Shown: positions 1 to 5,352, counted from the stretch's first letter. The stretch: 5,352 nucleotides of DNA from Bradyrhizobiaceae bacterium (GCA_947475855.1 CANJPN010000462.1:1-5352); one strand, 5' to 3'. Notes: generated from the letters alone by a model not told the origin. Made by a program: numbers and translations.

Positions 1-86
1 GCAACCGGCTTGCCTTGCGCCACAAGCACATCAACTTGGCGCAGCTTCACGACGATCTCTTCCGGCTTGTGTCTTTTCTTCGGCAT
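1..86 (-). CDS. IS3-family transposase OrfA, N-terminal fragment (runs off window)
   Basis: Only 28 complete codons are present, starting MPKKRHKPEEIVVKLRQ and continuing through VDVLVAQGKPV. This is the beginning of the OrfA protein of many IS3-family (IS407-like) elements: a basic N-terminus followed by the first helix of the helix-turn-helix DNA-binding domain (typically xPEEIVxKLRQVDVLxxQG). In full elements OrfA is about 90-100 residues and is joined to the DDE catalytic OrfB by programmed -1 frameshifting. Neither the rest of OrfA nor OrfB is in the window. The start codon at 86-84 is supported by AGGAGG six bases upstream. The reading frame is open to the window edge. The family call is from recognition of the conserved start and is quite secure; the exact IS name is not claimed. 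Confidence 0.85.
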   Translation of the reverse strand, partial: MPKKRHKPEEIVVKLRQVDVLVAQGKPV

Positions 87-92
87 TGCAGT

Positions 93-98
93 CCTCCT
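93..98 (-). promoter_or_regulatory. Ribosome binding site of the IS orfA
   Basis: The minus strand reads AGGAGG, a perfect Shine-Dalgarno core, six bases before the ATG at 86. This spacing fixes the orfA start. Confidence 0.75.
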
Positions 99-146
99 CA
101 GGCTCAAAAGCCATACTTCGAGTCGGACCACTTCAATGGGGGAGGA

Positions 147-1466
147 TCACGTGGCCGGCAAACCGAACACCGTGTTGCGGATCGTGAGATCGCTGCTTGC
201 GTTGTAGGATGGAAACACGCCGATCGCGCTGGTGCTGCCGGTTGGCTGGGTGATGTCGCGGTTATCGAAGACGAATTGGTTGCGCCATGTCGTGTTCGGT
301 CCGAAGTCGTGCTCCCAGCGTACGCCGGCGATCGTGCGCCGGTCGTCGCGGTTAAAACCGCCCTCGTCGGCACTGCGGTTGATGCGTGCGCCGTTGAAGC
401 CGTTGTTGAACAGGCCGACGACCGCACAGCCGGCCGGTGCGCCAGCCGCGACGACGCAACCGCGCTGGAACGGATTGAGATTGAACTGCGACAGCGTCAG
501 CCGGTTGGAGAGGTCGCCTTCGAGCTTGTTGTCGATCACCTTGAAGATGATCCGGTCCTCCGACGTCGGCTTCACGGTCATCAGGAAGTTGACGGTCTGC
601 GTGTTGAACGCGCTGTGGCGAATGTAGCCGTCGCCGCGCACGTCACTCATGAACAGTGACGCCTCGAACGCGCCGGCCTTGGCGCCGAGCGCCGTATAGT
701 TGTTGAGATAGCCGAAGCTGCCGACGTCGACACCCTGCTCCCAGCCGTTGATTTCGCCGCCGGGCCGGAGCCGAAAGTTGATCGCGCCGCCGGTCGCATA
801 GTTTCCGAACAACACCGACGACGGGCCGCGGAACACGTCGACGCCGCCGTAGGCGCGCGGGTCGATCAGATCGGTGCGCGACAGACCGTCGGGCTGCGTC
901 ACCGGAAAGCCGTCCTCCAACACGACGATGTTGCGCACACCGAAACCATTGCGCGCGTTCGAACCGCGGATCGACAGCCCCATGTCGCGCGGGCCGTTGC
1001 CCTGCTTGATCGAGATACCCGGCACGTCCTGGATCAGGTCGCCTACGCTGAACACTGGTGTGTTCTCGTGCCTTGTGCGGTCGACGGTCGTCACGGTCTG
1101 GCCGCTCGGTGCAGCGTAGACGCTGGGAGCGCCCGGTGACGGCGTTGAGGCCACTGCCGGGGCGGGGGCCGGAGGCAGCGTAGGCGGGGGCGAAGCCGGC
1201 TGCTGCACAGCAAGGGGCGCTGGTGCGCGACGAACCTGCGCGGCGGCCTTTTCCGATTTCGGCTCGGCAGGTTTGACGACAACCTGCGGCACGGCGACCG
1301 AGCCAGCGACCGCCGGTTGAGGAGCCACGACGGTCGCCGGTGGAGAAACTGGTGGCGTTGAGGCTGGTGGTGAAGTGGTCTGAGCCAGAGCCGTGGTCGC
1401 CGCCGTGAATGCACTGACGGCAAGCGTCACGGCCAGCCGCGATGCGGTGGTTGTTTCGCGAGACAT
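147..1466 (-). CDS. TonB-dependent outer-membrane receptor, C-terminally truncated by IS insertion
   Basis: This encodes 439 residues of an outer-membrane receptor for energised uptake of a metal complex. Residues 1-29 form a Sec signal peptide ending ALA|Q. Residues 30-120 are an unusually long Pro/Ala-rich linker containing VPQVVVKP (60-66), a possible TonB-box-like stretch. Residues 125-232 are the plug domain, with SVGDLIQDVPGISIKQGNG, SIRGSNARNGFGVRNIVVLEDG, and VFRGPSSVLFGNYATGGAINF-type signatures (last one shown in part). Beta-barrel strands follow from about 240, including an extracellular loop with a Cys pair (337 and 347). Family members are about 650-800 residues and end in a C-terminal Phe; this one ends after FGLPAT, so most of the barrel is missing and it is very probably not functional. 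Its stop TGA coincides with the apparent first bases of the IS. The ATG at 1466 was chosen because the signal peptide begins there, although its Shine-Dalgarno is weak; an in-frame ATG at 1550 would add 28 unlike-signal residues. It lies 123 bases after the DUF2946-like gene and could equally be labelled a pseudogene. Confidence 0.85.
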   Translation of the reverse strand: MSRETTTASRLAVTLAVSAFTAATTALAQTTSPPASTPPVSPPATVVAPQPAVAGSVAVPQVVVKPAEPKSEKAAAQVRRAPAPLAVQQPASPPPTLPPAPAPAVASTPSPGAPSVYAAPSGQTVTTVDRTRHENTPVFSVGDLIQDVPGISIKQGNGPRDMGLSIRGSNARNGFGVRNIVVLEDGFPVTQPDGLSRTDLIDPRAYGGVDVFRGPSSVLFGNYATGGAINFRLRPGGEINGWEQGVDVGSFGYLNNYTALGAKAGAFEASLFMSDVRGDGYIRHSAFNTQTVNFLMTVKPTSEDRIIFKVIDNKLEGDLSNRLTLSQFNLNPFQRGCVVAAGAPAGCAVVGLFNNGFNGARINRSADEGGFNRDDRRTIAGVRWEHDFGPNTTWRNQFVFDNRDITQPTGSTSAIGVFPSYNASSDLTIRNTVFGLPAT

Positions 1467-1511
1467 GAATGGTGAACCTGTCTGAAGAGATGCCGAGGGC
1501 CGGATCGCTGG

Positions 1512-1554
1512 CGTGCAATGCACGATGGCCGCCATGGCCGCGCACTGCATGCGC
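1512..1554. repeat. Three adjacent small inverted repeats in the receptor leader
   Basis: In the gap before the receptor start, three short hairpin-capable repeats follow each other: CGTGC-AAT-GCACG (1512-1524), ATGG-CCG-CCAT (1525-1535) and GCGCA-CTGCA-TGCGC (1540-1554). There is no T-run on either strand after them, so they are not a classic terminator. They could structure the 5' leader of the receptor mRNA, but short palindromes are common in GC-rich DNA and no function is claimed. Confidence 0.35.
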
Positions 1555-1589
1555 GCACCAAGGCGCAGTTCCGGCTGCGAGATCAGTTG

Positions 1590-1988
1590 TCAGACAGGCA
1601 GAGGGGGTCCACGGCTGCGCGGCGTGATCAACGCGCGCTGCGAAGCGCTCTCGTCGCTCCAGACGAAGTCGACCGCTGCATCGGTCGGCGCCAGCAATCC
1701 CAGTTCGGCAGCAACGAGCAGAATCAGCGGGCAAGCCGCAAGCCCCTTGCAGACGGGGCAGCCGGAACTCGGATTTCCGGGCTCCTCTTGAGCCGGCGCG
1801 GCATCAGGGATCGAAACTTGTCCTTCCACCACGTTGTGACAGATGGCGGTCTTCAAGCTCTGTTCGAGTAGCGCCTCCGGGGTGCTCGCCTGCGCCTTGG
1901 CCGACTGCAACAGCGCGCCATGCCACGTCGCCAGCATCGTATAGACGACGCAGGCCAACATCGCAGCAATGGCGCCGGCTCGACGCAA
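1590..1988 (-). CDS. Small DUF2946-like envelope protein with Cys pairs
   Basis: This is a 132-residue protein of unknown biochemical function. A hydrophobic N-terminal segment (residues 5-22, AIAAMLACVVYTMLA) looks like a signal peptide or anchor. It is followed by a polar stretch with C50-H51, then a C77-P-V-C80 pair leading into a second hydrophobic segment (83-100, with C86), and a C-terminus ending in RSRGPP. The pattern of an N-terminal signal, CH, CPxC next to a hydrophobic stretch and a final R-x-R-x-PP matches the DUF2946 family as I remember it; these small proteins often sit beside TonB-dependent receptors, some linked to copper or iron. The assignment is from recall only. The start is TTG: it has AGGAGG six bases upstream, while the nearby ATG at 1993 is out of frame and only one base from the ribosome binding site. 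An in-frame TAG lies just upstream. It sits between the receptor remnant and the truncated receptor, so it probably belongs to the same transcript. Confidence 0.65.
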   Translation of the reverse strand: MRRAGAIAAMLACVVYTMLATWHGALLQSAKAQASTPEALLEQSLKTAICHNVVEGQVSIPDAAPAQEEPGNPSSGCPVCKGLAACPLILLVAAELGLLAPTDAAVDFVWSDESASQRALITPRSRGPPLPV

Positions 1989-1994
1989 AACATC

Positions 1995-2000
1995 CCTCCT
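1995..2000 (-). promoter_or_regulatory. Ribosome binding site that selects a TTG start
   Basis: The minus strand reads AGGAGG, then GATGTT, then TTG. The six-base spacer favours the TTG at 1988. The ATG inside this stretch (1993-1991) is only one base from the Shine-Dalgarno core and opens a frame with no recognisable protein. Confidence 0.65.
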
Positions 2001-2082
2001 GAGCTATGACCTCGACATTCACACACATGCGTCGTGCCTTGGCAAGCGGCATGGCTGTCGCAGCCCTTCCGCCGATTATCCC

Positions 2083-2262
2083 TCAAAACAGCTTGGTCAT
2101 GGTGATGCGAACGCAAGTGCGCTCCTGCGGGTGGAAACGGATGTCGTCGACGGAGGCCACCGCGCCGATCTCACCGCGGAGCCGCGAGGCGTAGTCATAG
2201 TCGTAGTCGATCTGGCTAGCATTCTGGTTCTTGCGAGCGTTCTTCTTGCGCTGATTGAACGC
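2083..2262 (-). pseudogene. Orphan C-terminal end of a TonB-dependent receptor (remnant)
   Basis: Between the ATPase stop and the DUF2946-like gene, the minus strand holds 59 open codons ending in a TGA at 2085-2083, with no start codon in the first 34 codons and a TGA immediately before the frame. The peptide reads AFNQRKKNARKNQNASQ, then IDYDYDYASRLRGE, then VDDIRFHPQERTC, and ends VRITMTKLF. This resembles the final strands of a class of TonB-dependent receptors whose C-termini carry a D-x-x-Y-x-SRLPGE segment, a VDDIHFHP-like turn, and a last strand ending in Phe, the outer-membrane insertion signal. No N-terminal part is nearby, and the ATPase gene ends only 13 bases upstream, so a deletion probably removed the body of the receptor. 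Recognition is from family memory and the segment is short. A small unrelated gene is less likely because no start is available. Confidence 0.55.
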
Positions 2263-2275
2263 TCACTCCCGAATT

Positions 2276-3052
2276 CTAGCGCCTTGCCATGCAGGGCACG
2301 CAAACGGTCTGCCCTGTGGTCAGCCGTTCGATCGTGACCTGCACTCCGTAGACGGCCTTGAGGCGATCGGCCGTAAGGACCTCGGATGGAACGCCGCTGG
2401 CGACGATCGCGCCATCGCGCATCAGCGCCACACGGTGCGCCACAGCAAACGCATGGTCCGGATCGTGTGTCGAGAGCACGATGCCGGCGCCGAGTTCGGC
2501 CAACCGCTTGATCTCGGTCAGCACCACGACCTGATTGCCGAAGTCGAGGCTGGCGGTCGGCTCGTCCATCACGATCAATGGGGCAGCCTGAGCGATGGCT
2601 CGGGCGACGATGACAAGCTGGCGTTGCCCACCGGAAAGGCGTGTCACATCACGCTCGGCGAGGCCACCGATGCCGAGGTCGACGAGGGCATGGCGCGCGA
2701 TCGAACGATCCTCGCGCTTCGGTCCTGCGAACATCCCGCGATGCGCGGTGCGGCCCATCAGGACGAGGTCGAGCGCGGTGTAGGGGAAGACGCCGCTTTG
2801 CGCCTGCGGTACGTAGGCGATCCGGCGCGCGATCTCCCGGCGGGGCAGCGTCGCAAGCGCGTCGCCGCCAAGCTCGACGTGGCCGCCTTGCGCGGGCAGC
2901 AGGCCCAACAGCGTCTTGAACAGCGTCGTCTTTCCGCAACCATTCGGGCCGAGCAGGCACAGCACCTCACCCGGCTGCACCGACAGCGACACGTTGCGCC
3001 CGACCGGATGCTCCGGGTAGCCGAATGCGAGATCGTGCGCTTCGAGCCGCAT
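2276..3052 (-). CDS. ABC transporter ATP-binding protein, FecE/BtuD/FepC class
   Basis: This 258-residue ATPase would power a type II importer for iron-siderophore, cobalamin or related metal complexes, working as a dimer on the cytoplasmic face of the FecCD-family permease encoded just upstream. All nucleotide-binding motifs are present in order: Walker A GPNGCGKTT (35-43), Q-loop Q83 within YVPQ, the ABC signature LSGGQ (139-143), Walker B LIVMDEP (159-165), D-loop SLD (168-170) and the switch His in STHD (H196). Length is normal for the class (about 250-270). The C-terminus carries a CVPC motif (251-254), whose meaning is unknown. The ATG at 3052 shares one base with the permease stop (TGATG), a sign of translational coupling. 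A longer upstream extension of the frame exists but only covers the permease gene in another frame. Function is secure at the family level; the substrate is not determined. Confidence 0.95.
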   Translation of the reverse strand: MRLEAHDLAFGYPEHPVGRNVSLSVQPGEVLCLLGPNGCGKTTLFKTLLGLLPAQGGHVELGGDALATLPRREIARRIAYVPQAQSGVFPYTALDLVLMGRTAHRGMFAGPKREDRSIARHALVDLGIGGLAERDVTRLSGGQRQLVIVARAIAQAAPLIVMDEPTASLDFGNQVVVLTEIKRLAELGAGIVLSTHDPDHAFAVAHRVALMRDGAIVASGVPSEVLTADRLKAVYGVQVTIERLTTGQTVCVPCMARR

Positions 3053-4077
3053 CACGACCACCCATGCCGGCCGCGCCACAACAGCCACAGGAAGAAAGGC
3101 GCGCCGACGACTGCGGTCAGTATGCCGATCGGCACCTCGATCCGGCCCAATGAGCGCGCCAGCGTGTCGACCAGCACGAGGTATGCTGCGCCCATCAGCA
3201 TCGCGGCGGGCAGGAGGCGCTCGAAATTCGGGCCGACCAGCATGCGCGCGATATGCGGAATGACGAGGCCCACCCAGCCGATCACACCCGAGATCGCGAC
3301 CACGCTCGCCGTGATCAGCGTCGCGGCCATGATCACCACCGCACGCACGCGGCCAGCTTCGACTCCGAGCGAGCGCGCCTCTTCGTCGCCAAGCGAAAGC
3401 ACGTTGATGCGCCAGCGCAGCAGCACCAGCGGCACGAGGCCGATCACGACGGCCGGCAACGCGCTCCATACGTCGCTCGCGCGCGTGCTGGCGATACTCC
3501 CGAGCAGCCAGAATGTGATCGCCGGAAGCTGGTCATAGGGGTCGGCGAGGATTTTCAGGAGTGAGATCGCAGCGCCTGCGAGCGAGCCGACGACAACGCC
3601 GCCGAGCACCAGCACGAGCGTCGGATCGCGCCCCTGCACGGCTGCCGCGATGGCGTAGACCAGTGCCACGGTGGCGAGCCCGCCTGCGAACGCGAAGGCC
3701 TGTATGGCGAGCACCGGCAATGACAGGAAGATGCCGACGACAGCGCCGAGACCTGCACCGGCCGAGACACCAAGGACGTCGGGCGAAACGAGCGGATTGC
3801 GGAACAGGCCCTGGTACACGACACCGGCGCCCGCCAGTGCCGCGCCCACGATCAGCCCGGCCGACACGCGCGGGCCGCGGATCGACAGCAGCACGCGCTC
3901 CTCCGGCGTCTGGGGCGCTGCGCCGGTGAGCAGCTTGCCGAGCGCGCGCATCATGCCGTCGGCGGTCACGGGGTAAGCGCCGGCCGTCAGACCGATGAGC
4001 GCGGCGAGTACGACAGCGACGACAAGCGTTGGCATGATCCACGGTGCGACGGTGAAGCCTGAATCATCCTCGCTCAT
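3052..4077 (-). CDS. ABC transporter permease, FecCD family
   Basis: This 341-residue inner-membrane protein would form, as a homodimer, the channel of a metal-complex importer. It has about ten hydrophobic segments. Family signatures are clear: GAALAGAGVVYQGLFRNPL with SPDVLGVSAGAGLGA (78-112), the cytoplasmic coupling region LSLGDEEARSLGV (227-239) that contacts the ATPase, GVIGWVGLVIPHIARMLVG (264-282) and the C-terminal EVPIGILTAVVGAPFFLWLL (314-333). The length is that of FecCD, BtuC and FhuB halves. The ATG at 4077 overlaps the TGA of the binding-protein gene as ATGA. No strong Shine-Dalgarno precedes it, so translation probably depends on coupling. A longer in-frame extension upstream to 4395 is rejected because it overlaps the binding-protein gene and encodes no membrane-like sequence. 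There is a single permease gene, which fits homodimeric systems like BtuC. Confidence 0.95.
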   Translation of the reverse strand: MSEDDSGFTVAPWIMPTLVVAVVLAALIGLTAGAYPVTADGMMRALGKLLTGAAPQTPEERVLLSIRGPRVSAGLIVGAALAGAGVVYQGLFRNPLVSPDVLGVSAGAGLGAVVGIFLSLPVLAIQAFAFAGGLATVALVYAIAAAVQGRDPTLVLVLGGVVVGSLAGAAISLLKILADPYDQLPAITFWLLGSIASTRASDVWSALPAVVIGLVPLVLLRWRINVLSLGDEEARSLGVEAGRVRAVVIMAATLITASVVAISGVIGWVGLVIPHIARMLVGPNFERLLPAAMLMGAAYLVLVDTLARSLGRIEVPIGILTAVVGAPFFLWLLWRGRHGWS

Positions 4078-5153
4078 CGCCGCGCCGCTATTCCCGGCGG
4101 GTTTCCGTCCGCCCATGCGATCAAAGTCCCGAGATCGGCGTCGCTGACGTCGACGCCATAAAACAGCTTGTAGAACGCCCGCGTGTCTTTGACGATGTCG
4201 AAGGGAAACCTCTCTGCGTGGAAGATATTGGCCAGCCACGCGAGTCCGATCATCCTGTTGAGCGACGGCGGCCTGTCGATCCAGCCGAACGGCGCGGTCG
4301 GTGCCAAATAGACGCGCTTCTCGGCTACGGCCTTCACCGACTGCCACACCGGATCTGGTTTCTTCGTGACGCGGTCGAAGAAGTTGCGGTCCCACGTGAC
4401 GACGATGTCCGGATTCCAGAGCAGCACCTGCTCGGGCGAGACATTCGCGATGCCGCGCCGCTGGTCGCCGCCGTCGGCGACGTTGCGCCCGCCCGCGCGC
4501 TCGATGATCTCGGTGTTGATCGAACCCTTGAGGCCGGTCTCCAAACCATCGGGCCCGCGCGCGAGGTAGACGCGCGGGCGCTGCGCCTCGGGCACGCTGG
4601 CGACCGCTTTGTCGACACGCGCGAACAGGTCCTCGGCATAGCGTGCCAGGGCCTCGCCGCGCTCGGGCACACCGAGCATGCTGCCGAGGAGGCGCAGCGA
4701 CGCGGCCGTCGCCTCGAAGCGCCCGTCGATCAGCACATAGGGAATGCCCGTTCGGCTCTGTGTGCTGTCGGCCAAAGAAACAAACGTGCCGCGGGTCGAG
4801 CCGAAGTCGACGATCAGCTCTGGCTTGGTCTTGAGCAGCAGCTCGACGTTTGCCGTGTCGCCGCGGCCCGTGATGAGCCCGACGCCGGGTAAATCGCGCA
4901 CACCCGGCAATACGTAGGCCTTCTCCTCGTCCCGCACCTCGCGCGGCCAGCCGACCATGGCGTCGGGACGCAGCACATAGACGGCGACGGCGGCGGGGCC
5001 GCCCGCTGCGAACACGCGGCCGATGCGGTCGGGCAGCGCGACCTTGCGGCCAGCGGAGTCCGTGACCTCGCGCGCAGCACGCACCTGCCTCGGTGCGGCG
5101 AGCGCAGCGACGGCTCCAATCGTCAGTGTCCGGCGATCAACTTGCATCGACAT
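4074..5153 (-). CDS. Periplasmic metal-complex binding protein, FecB/BtuF class
   Basis: This 359-residue protein would capture the substrate in the periplasm and deliver it to the permease encoded next. The N-terminus has VDRRTLTIGAVAALAA (5-20), a twin-arginine-like signal, with likely cleavage near VRA|A (25-27); there is no lipobox Cys. The mature protein begins with REVTDSAGRKVALPDRI, the classic start of this PF01497-type fold. Further family features are TKPELIVDFG (109-118), VYLARGPDGLETGLKGSIN (195-213), RAGGRNVA (219-226), NPDIVVTW (247-254) and PFGWIDRPPSLNRMIGLAWL (288-307). The last is typical of members found with TonB receptors, including some considered for non-iron metals. 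GGAGG lies three bases before ATG 5153 and nine before the in-frame ATG at 5147, so the real start may be 5147. The gene shares the ATGA overlap with the permease. Substrate is unknown; iron-siderophore is the default family assumption. Confidence 0.92.
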   Translation of the reverse strand: MSMQVDRRTLTIGAVAALAAPRQVRAAREVTDSAGRKVALPDRIGRVFAAGGPAAVAVYVLRPDAMVGWPREVRDEEKAYVLPGVRDLPGVGLITGRGDTANVELLLKTKPELIVDFGSTRGTFVSLADSTQSRTGIPYVLIDGRFEATAASLRLLGSMLGVPERGEALARYAEDLFARVDKAVASVPEAQRPRVYLARGPDGLETGLKGSINTEIIERAGGRNVADGGDQRRGIANVSPEQVLLWNPDIVVTWDRNFFDRVTKKPDPVWQSVKAVAEKRVYLAPTAPFGWIDRPPSLNRMIGLAWLANIFHAERFPFDIVKDTRAFYKLFYGVDVSDADLGTLIAWADGNPPGIAARR

Positions 5154-5156
5154 GGG

Positions 5157-5161
5157 CCTCC
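5157..5161 (-). promoter_or_regulatory. Ribosome binding site for the binding-protein gene
   Basis: The minus strand reads GGAGG at 5161-5157, then CCC, then ATG (5153), then TCG, then ATG (5147). Spacing is short for the first ATG and normal for the second, so this site leaves the start ambiguous by two codons and slightly favours 5147. Confidence 0.6.
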
Positions 5162-5164
5162 AAG

Positions 5165-5352
5165 TCAGTCAGCTGCGCCTATTCCGTGCCTGCCGAGCGC
5201 CGCTTTGCCCGATGCCACGCGAGCGAAGGCGGCGAACGGTCGGTCGGTCCGCCCAAACTCGTCGAACCGCTAGAGATACCCGGTATCGGCCGAGGCGAAT
5301 ACGTGTGTCTGCTCGCCTTTCTCGATGCGTTCACGCAGCAGTCCGGAGGCAC
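5165..5352 (-). pseudogene. ModA-like periplasmic binding protein, broken fragment (runs off window)
   Basis: Reading from the window edge, the minus strand encodes ASGLLRERIEKGEQ followed by THVFASADTGYL, then an in-frame TAG at 5272-5270, then RFDEFGRTDRPFAAFAR and on to a TGA at 5167-5165. The first part matches the conserved start region of ModA-like molybdate/oxyanion binding proteins (SGxLRxxIExGxPADVFASAD). The frame after TAG still resembles the next part of that family (GRTDRPVVFARN), so a single base change such as CAG to TAG is the simplest explanation. The rest of the family (about 150 more residues) is missing, since the frame ends 11 bases before the next gene. It is thus both nonsense-mutated and 3'-truncated. 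The region also carries three tandem GGTC units (5238-5249). The 5' end lies outside the window. The assignment is from short motifs and is moderately secure. Confidence 0.6.

Larger units (their letters stand above)
1..149 (-). mobile_element. IS3-family insertion sequence, left end (partial)
   Basis: The receptor reading frame stops abruptly where the minus strand begins TGATCCTCCCCC. About 60 bases further on, a typical IS3-family orfA starts behind a strong ribosome binding site. IS3-family ends characteristically begin with 5'-TG, and orfA usually starts 50-80 bases inside the left end, so the boundary is placed at about position 149. The element runs off the window, so the second inverted repeat, orfB and the target duplication cannot be seen. 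The family call comes from the orfA protein start; the exact boundary is inferred and could be off by a few bases. Confidence 0.75.

Noticed and set aside
15..659. Long plus-strand open frame of 214 codons opposite the receptor
   Set aside because: It mirrors the receptor gene in GC-rich DNA, has no recognisable domain, and also crosses the IS junction, so it is a shadow frame.
1467..1550. Earlier ATG at 1550 for the receptor
   Set aside because: No Shine-Dalgarno precedes it and the added 28 residues would place non-signal sequence before a clean Sec signal peptide starting at 1466.
643..1734. Minus-strand open frame of 363 codons overlapping the receptor in another frame
   Set aside because: It is Arg-rich with no domain, and the receptor frame with signal peptide, plug and barrel explains the same bases.
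2053..2065. GGCTG-TCG-CAGCC hairpin after the receptor remnant as a terminator
   Set aside because: The stem is only five pairs and no T-run follows on either strand.
2255..3538. Plus-strand open frame of 427 codons opposite the ATPase and permease
   Set aside because: The opposite strand carries complete ABC ATPase and FecCD motifs; the plus frame is low-complexity, rich in His and Arg and without any family signature.
4078..4395. N-terminal extension of the permease frame to 4395
   Set aside because: The extension is Arg-rich, lacks membrane character and lies inside the binding-protein gene; the ATGA overlap at 4077 is a normal operon start.
5238..5249. Three tandem GGTC units
   Set aside because: Too short to be a meaningful repeat, and the ModA-like frame is the same on both sides, so slippage here does not explain the gene's breakage.
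5154..5352. Possible cobalamin or other riboswitch upstream of the binding-protein gene, or before the receptor
   Set aside because: I could not find conserved riboswitch boxes in either leader, and the region before the binding protein is better explained as a broken ModA-like coding sequence.

Overview
The window is high-GC DNA with alphaproteobacterial character, most likely Rhizobiales (Bradyrhizobium/Rhodopseudomonas-like). That placement rests on the GC-rich codon use, the Ala/Pro-rich N-terminus of the receptor, and the recognisable protein families; it is an inference, not a database match. All convincing genes lie on the minus strand, so the biological order runs from position 5352 down to 1.

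Layout, in the direction of transcription: (a) 5350-5165, a remnant that reads like the N-terminal third of a ModA-like (molybdate/oxyanion class) periplasmic binding protein, interrupted by an in-frame TAG; (b) 5153-4074, an intact FecB/BtuF-class periplasmic binding protein with a Tat-like signal; (c) 4077-3052, a FecCD-family permease overlapping (b) by ATGA; (d) 3052-2276, an ABC ATPase overlapping (c) by one base (TGATG); (e) 2262-2083, an orphan frame of 59 codons with no start that looks like the last part of a TonB-dependent receptor; (f) 1988-1590, a small DUF2946-like cysteine-containing membrane or exported protein that appears to start at TTG; (g) 1466-147, the N-terminal 439 residues of another TonB-dependent receptor; (h) 149-1, the left end and orfA start of an IS3-family insertion sequence that has cut this receptor off.

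Together the genes encode an envelope uptake route for a metal complex: outer-membrane receptor, periplasmic binding protein, inner-membrane permease and ATPase. The substrate cannot be read from sequence; an iron-siderophore, cobalamin-like or metal-oxyanion complex is possible. The ModA-like fragment next door makes an oxyanion or metallophore link worth testing.

The main discovery is the state of the locus. The periplasmic and inner-membrane core (b-d) is intact with tight translational coupling, whereas the outer-membrane receptor has been lost twice (remnant e, IS-interrupted g) and the accessory binding protein is broken (a). The IS end appears to supply the receptor's stop codon. No RNA genes, CRISPR arrays or convincing riboswitches were seen, and no stretch over 300 bases lacks a gene or gene remnant.
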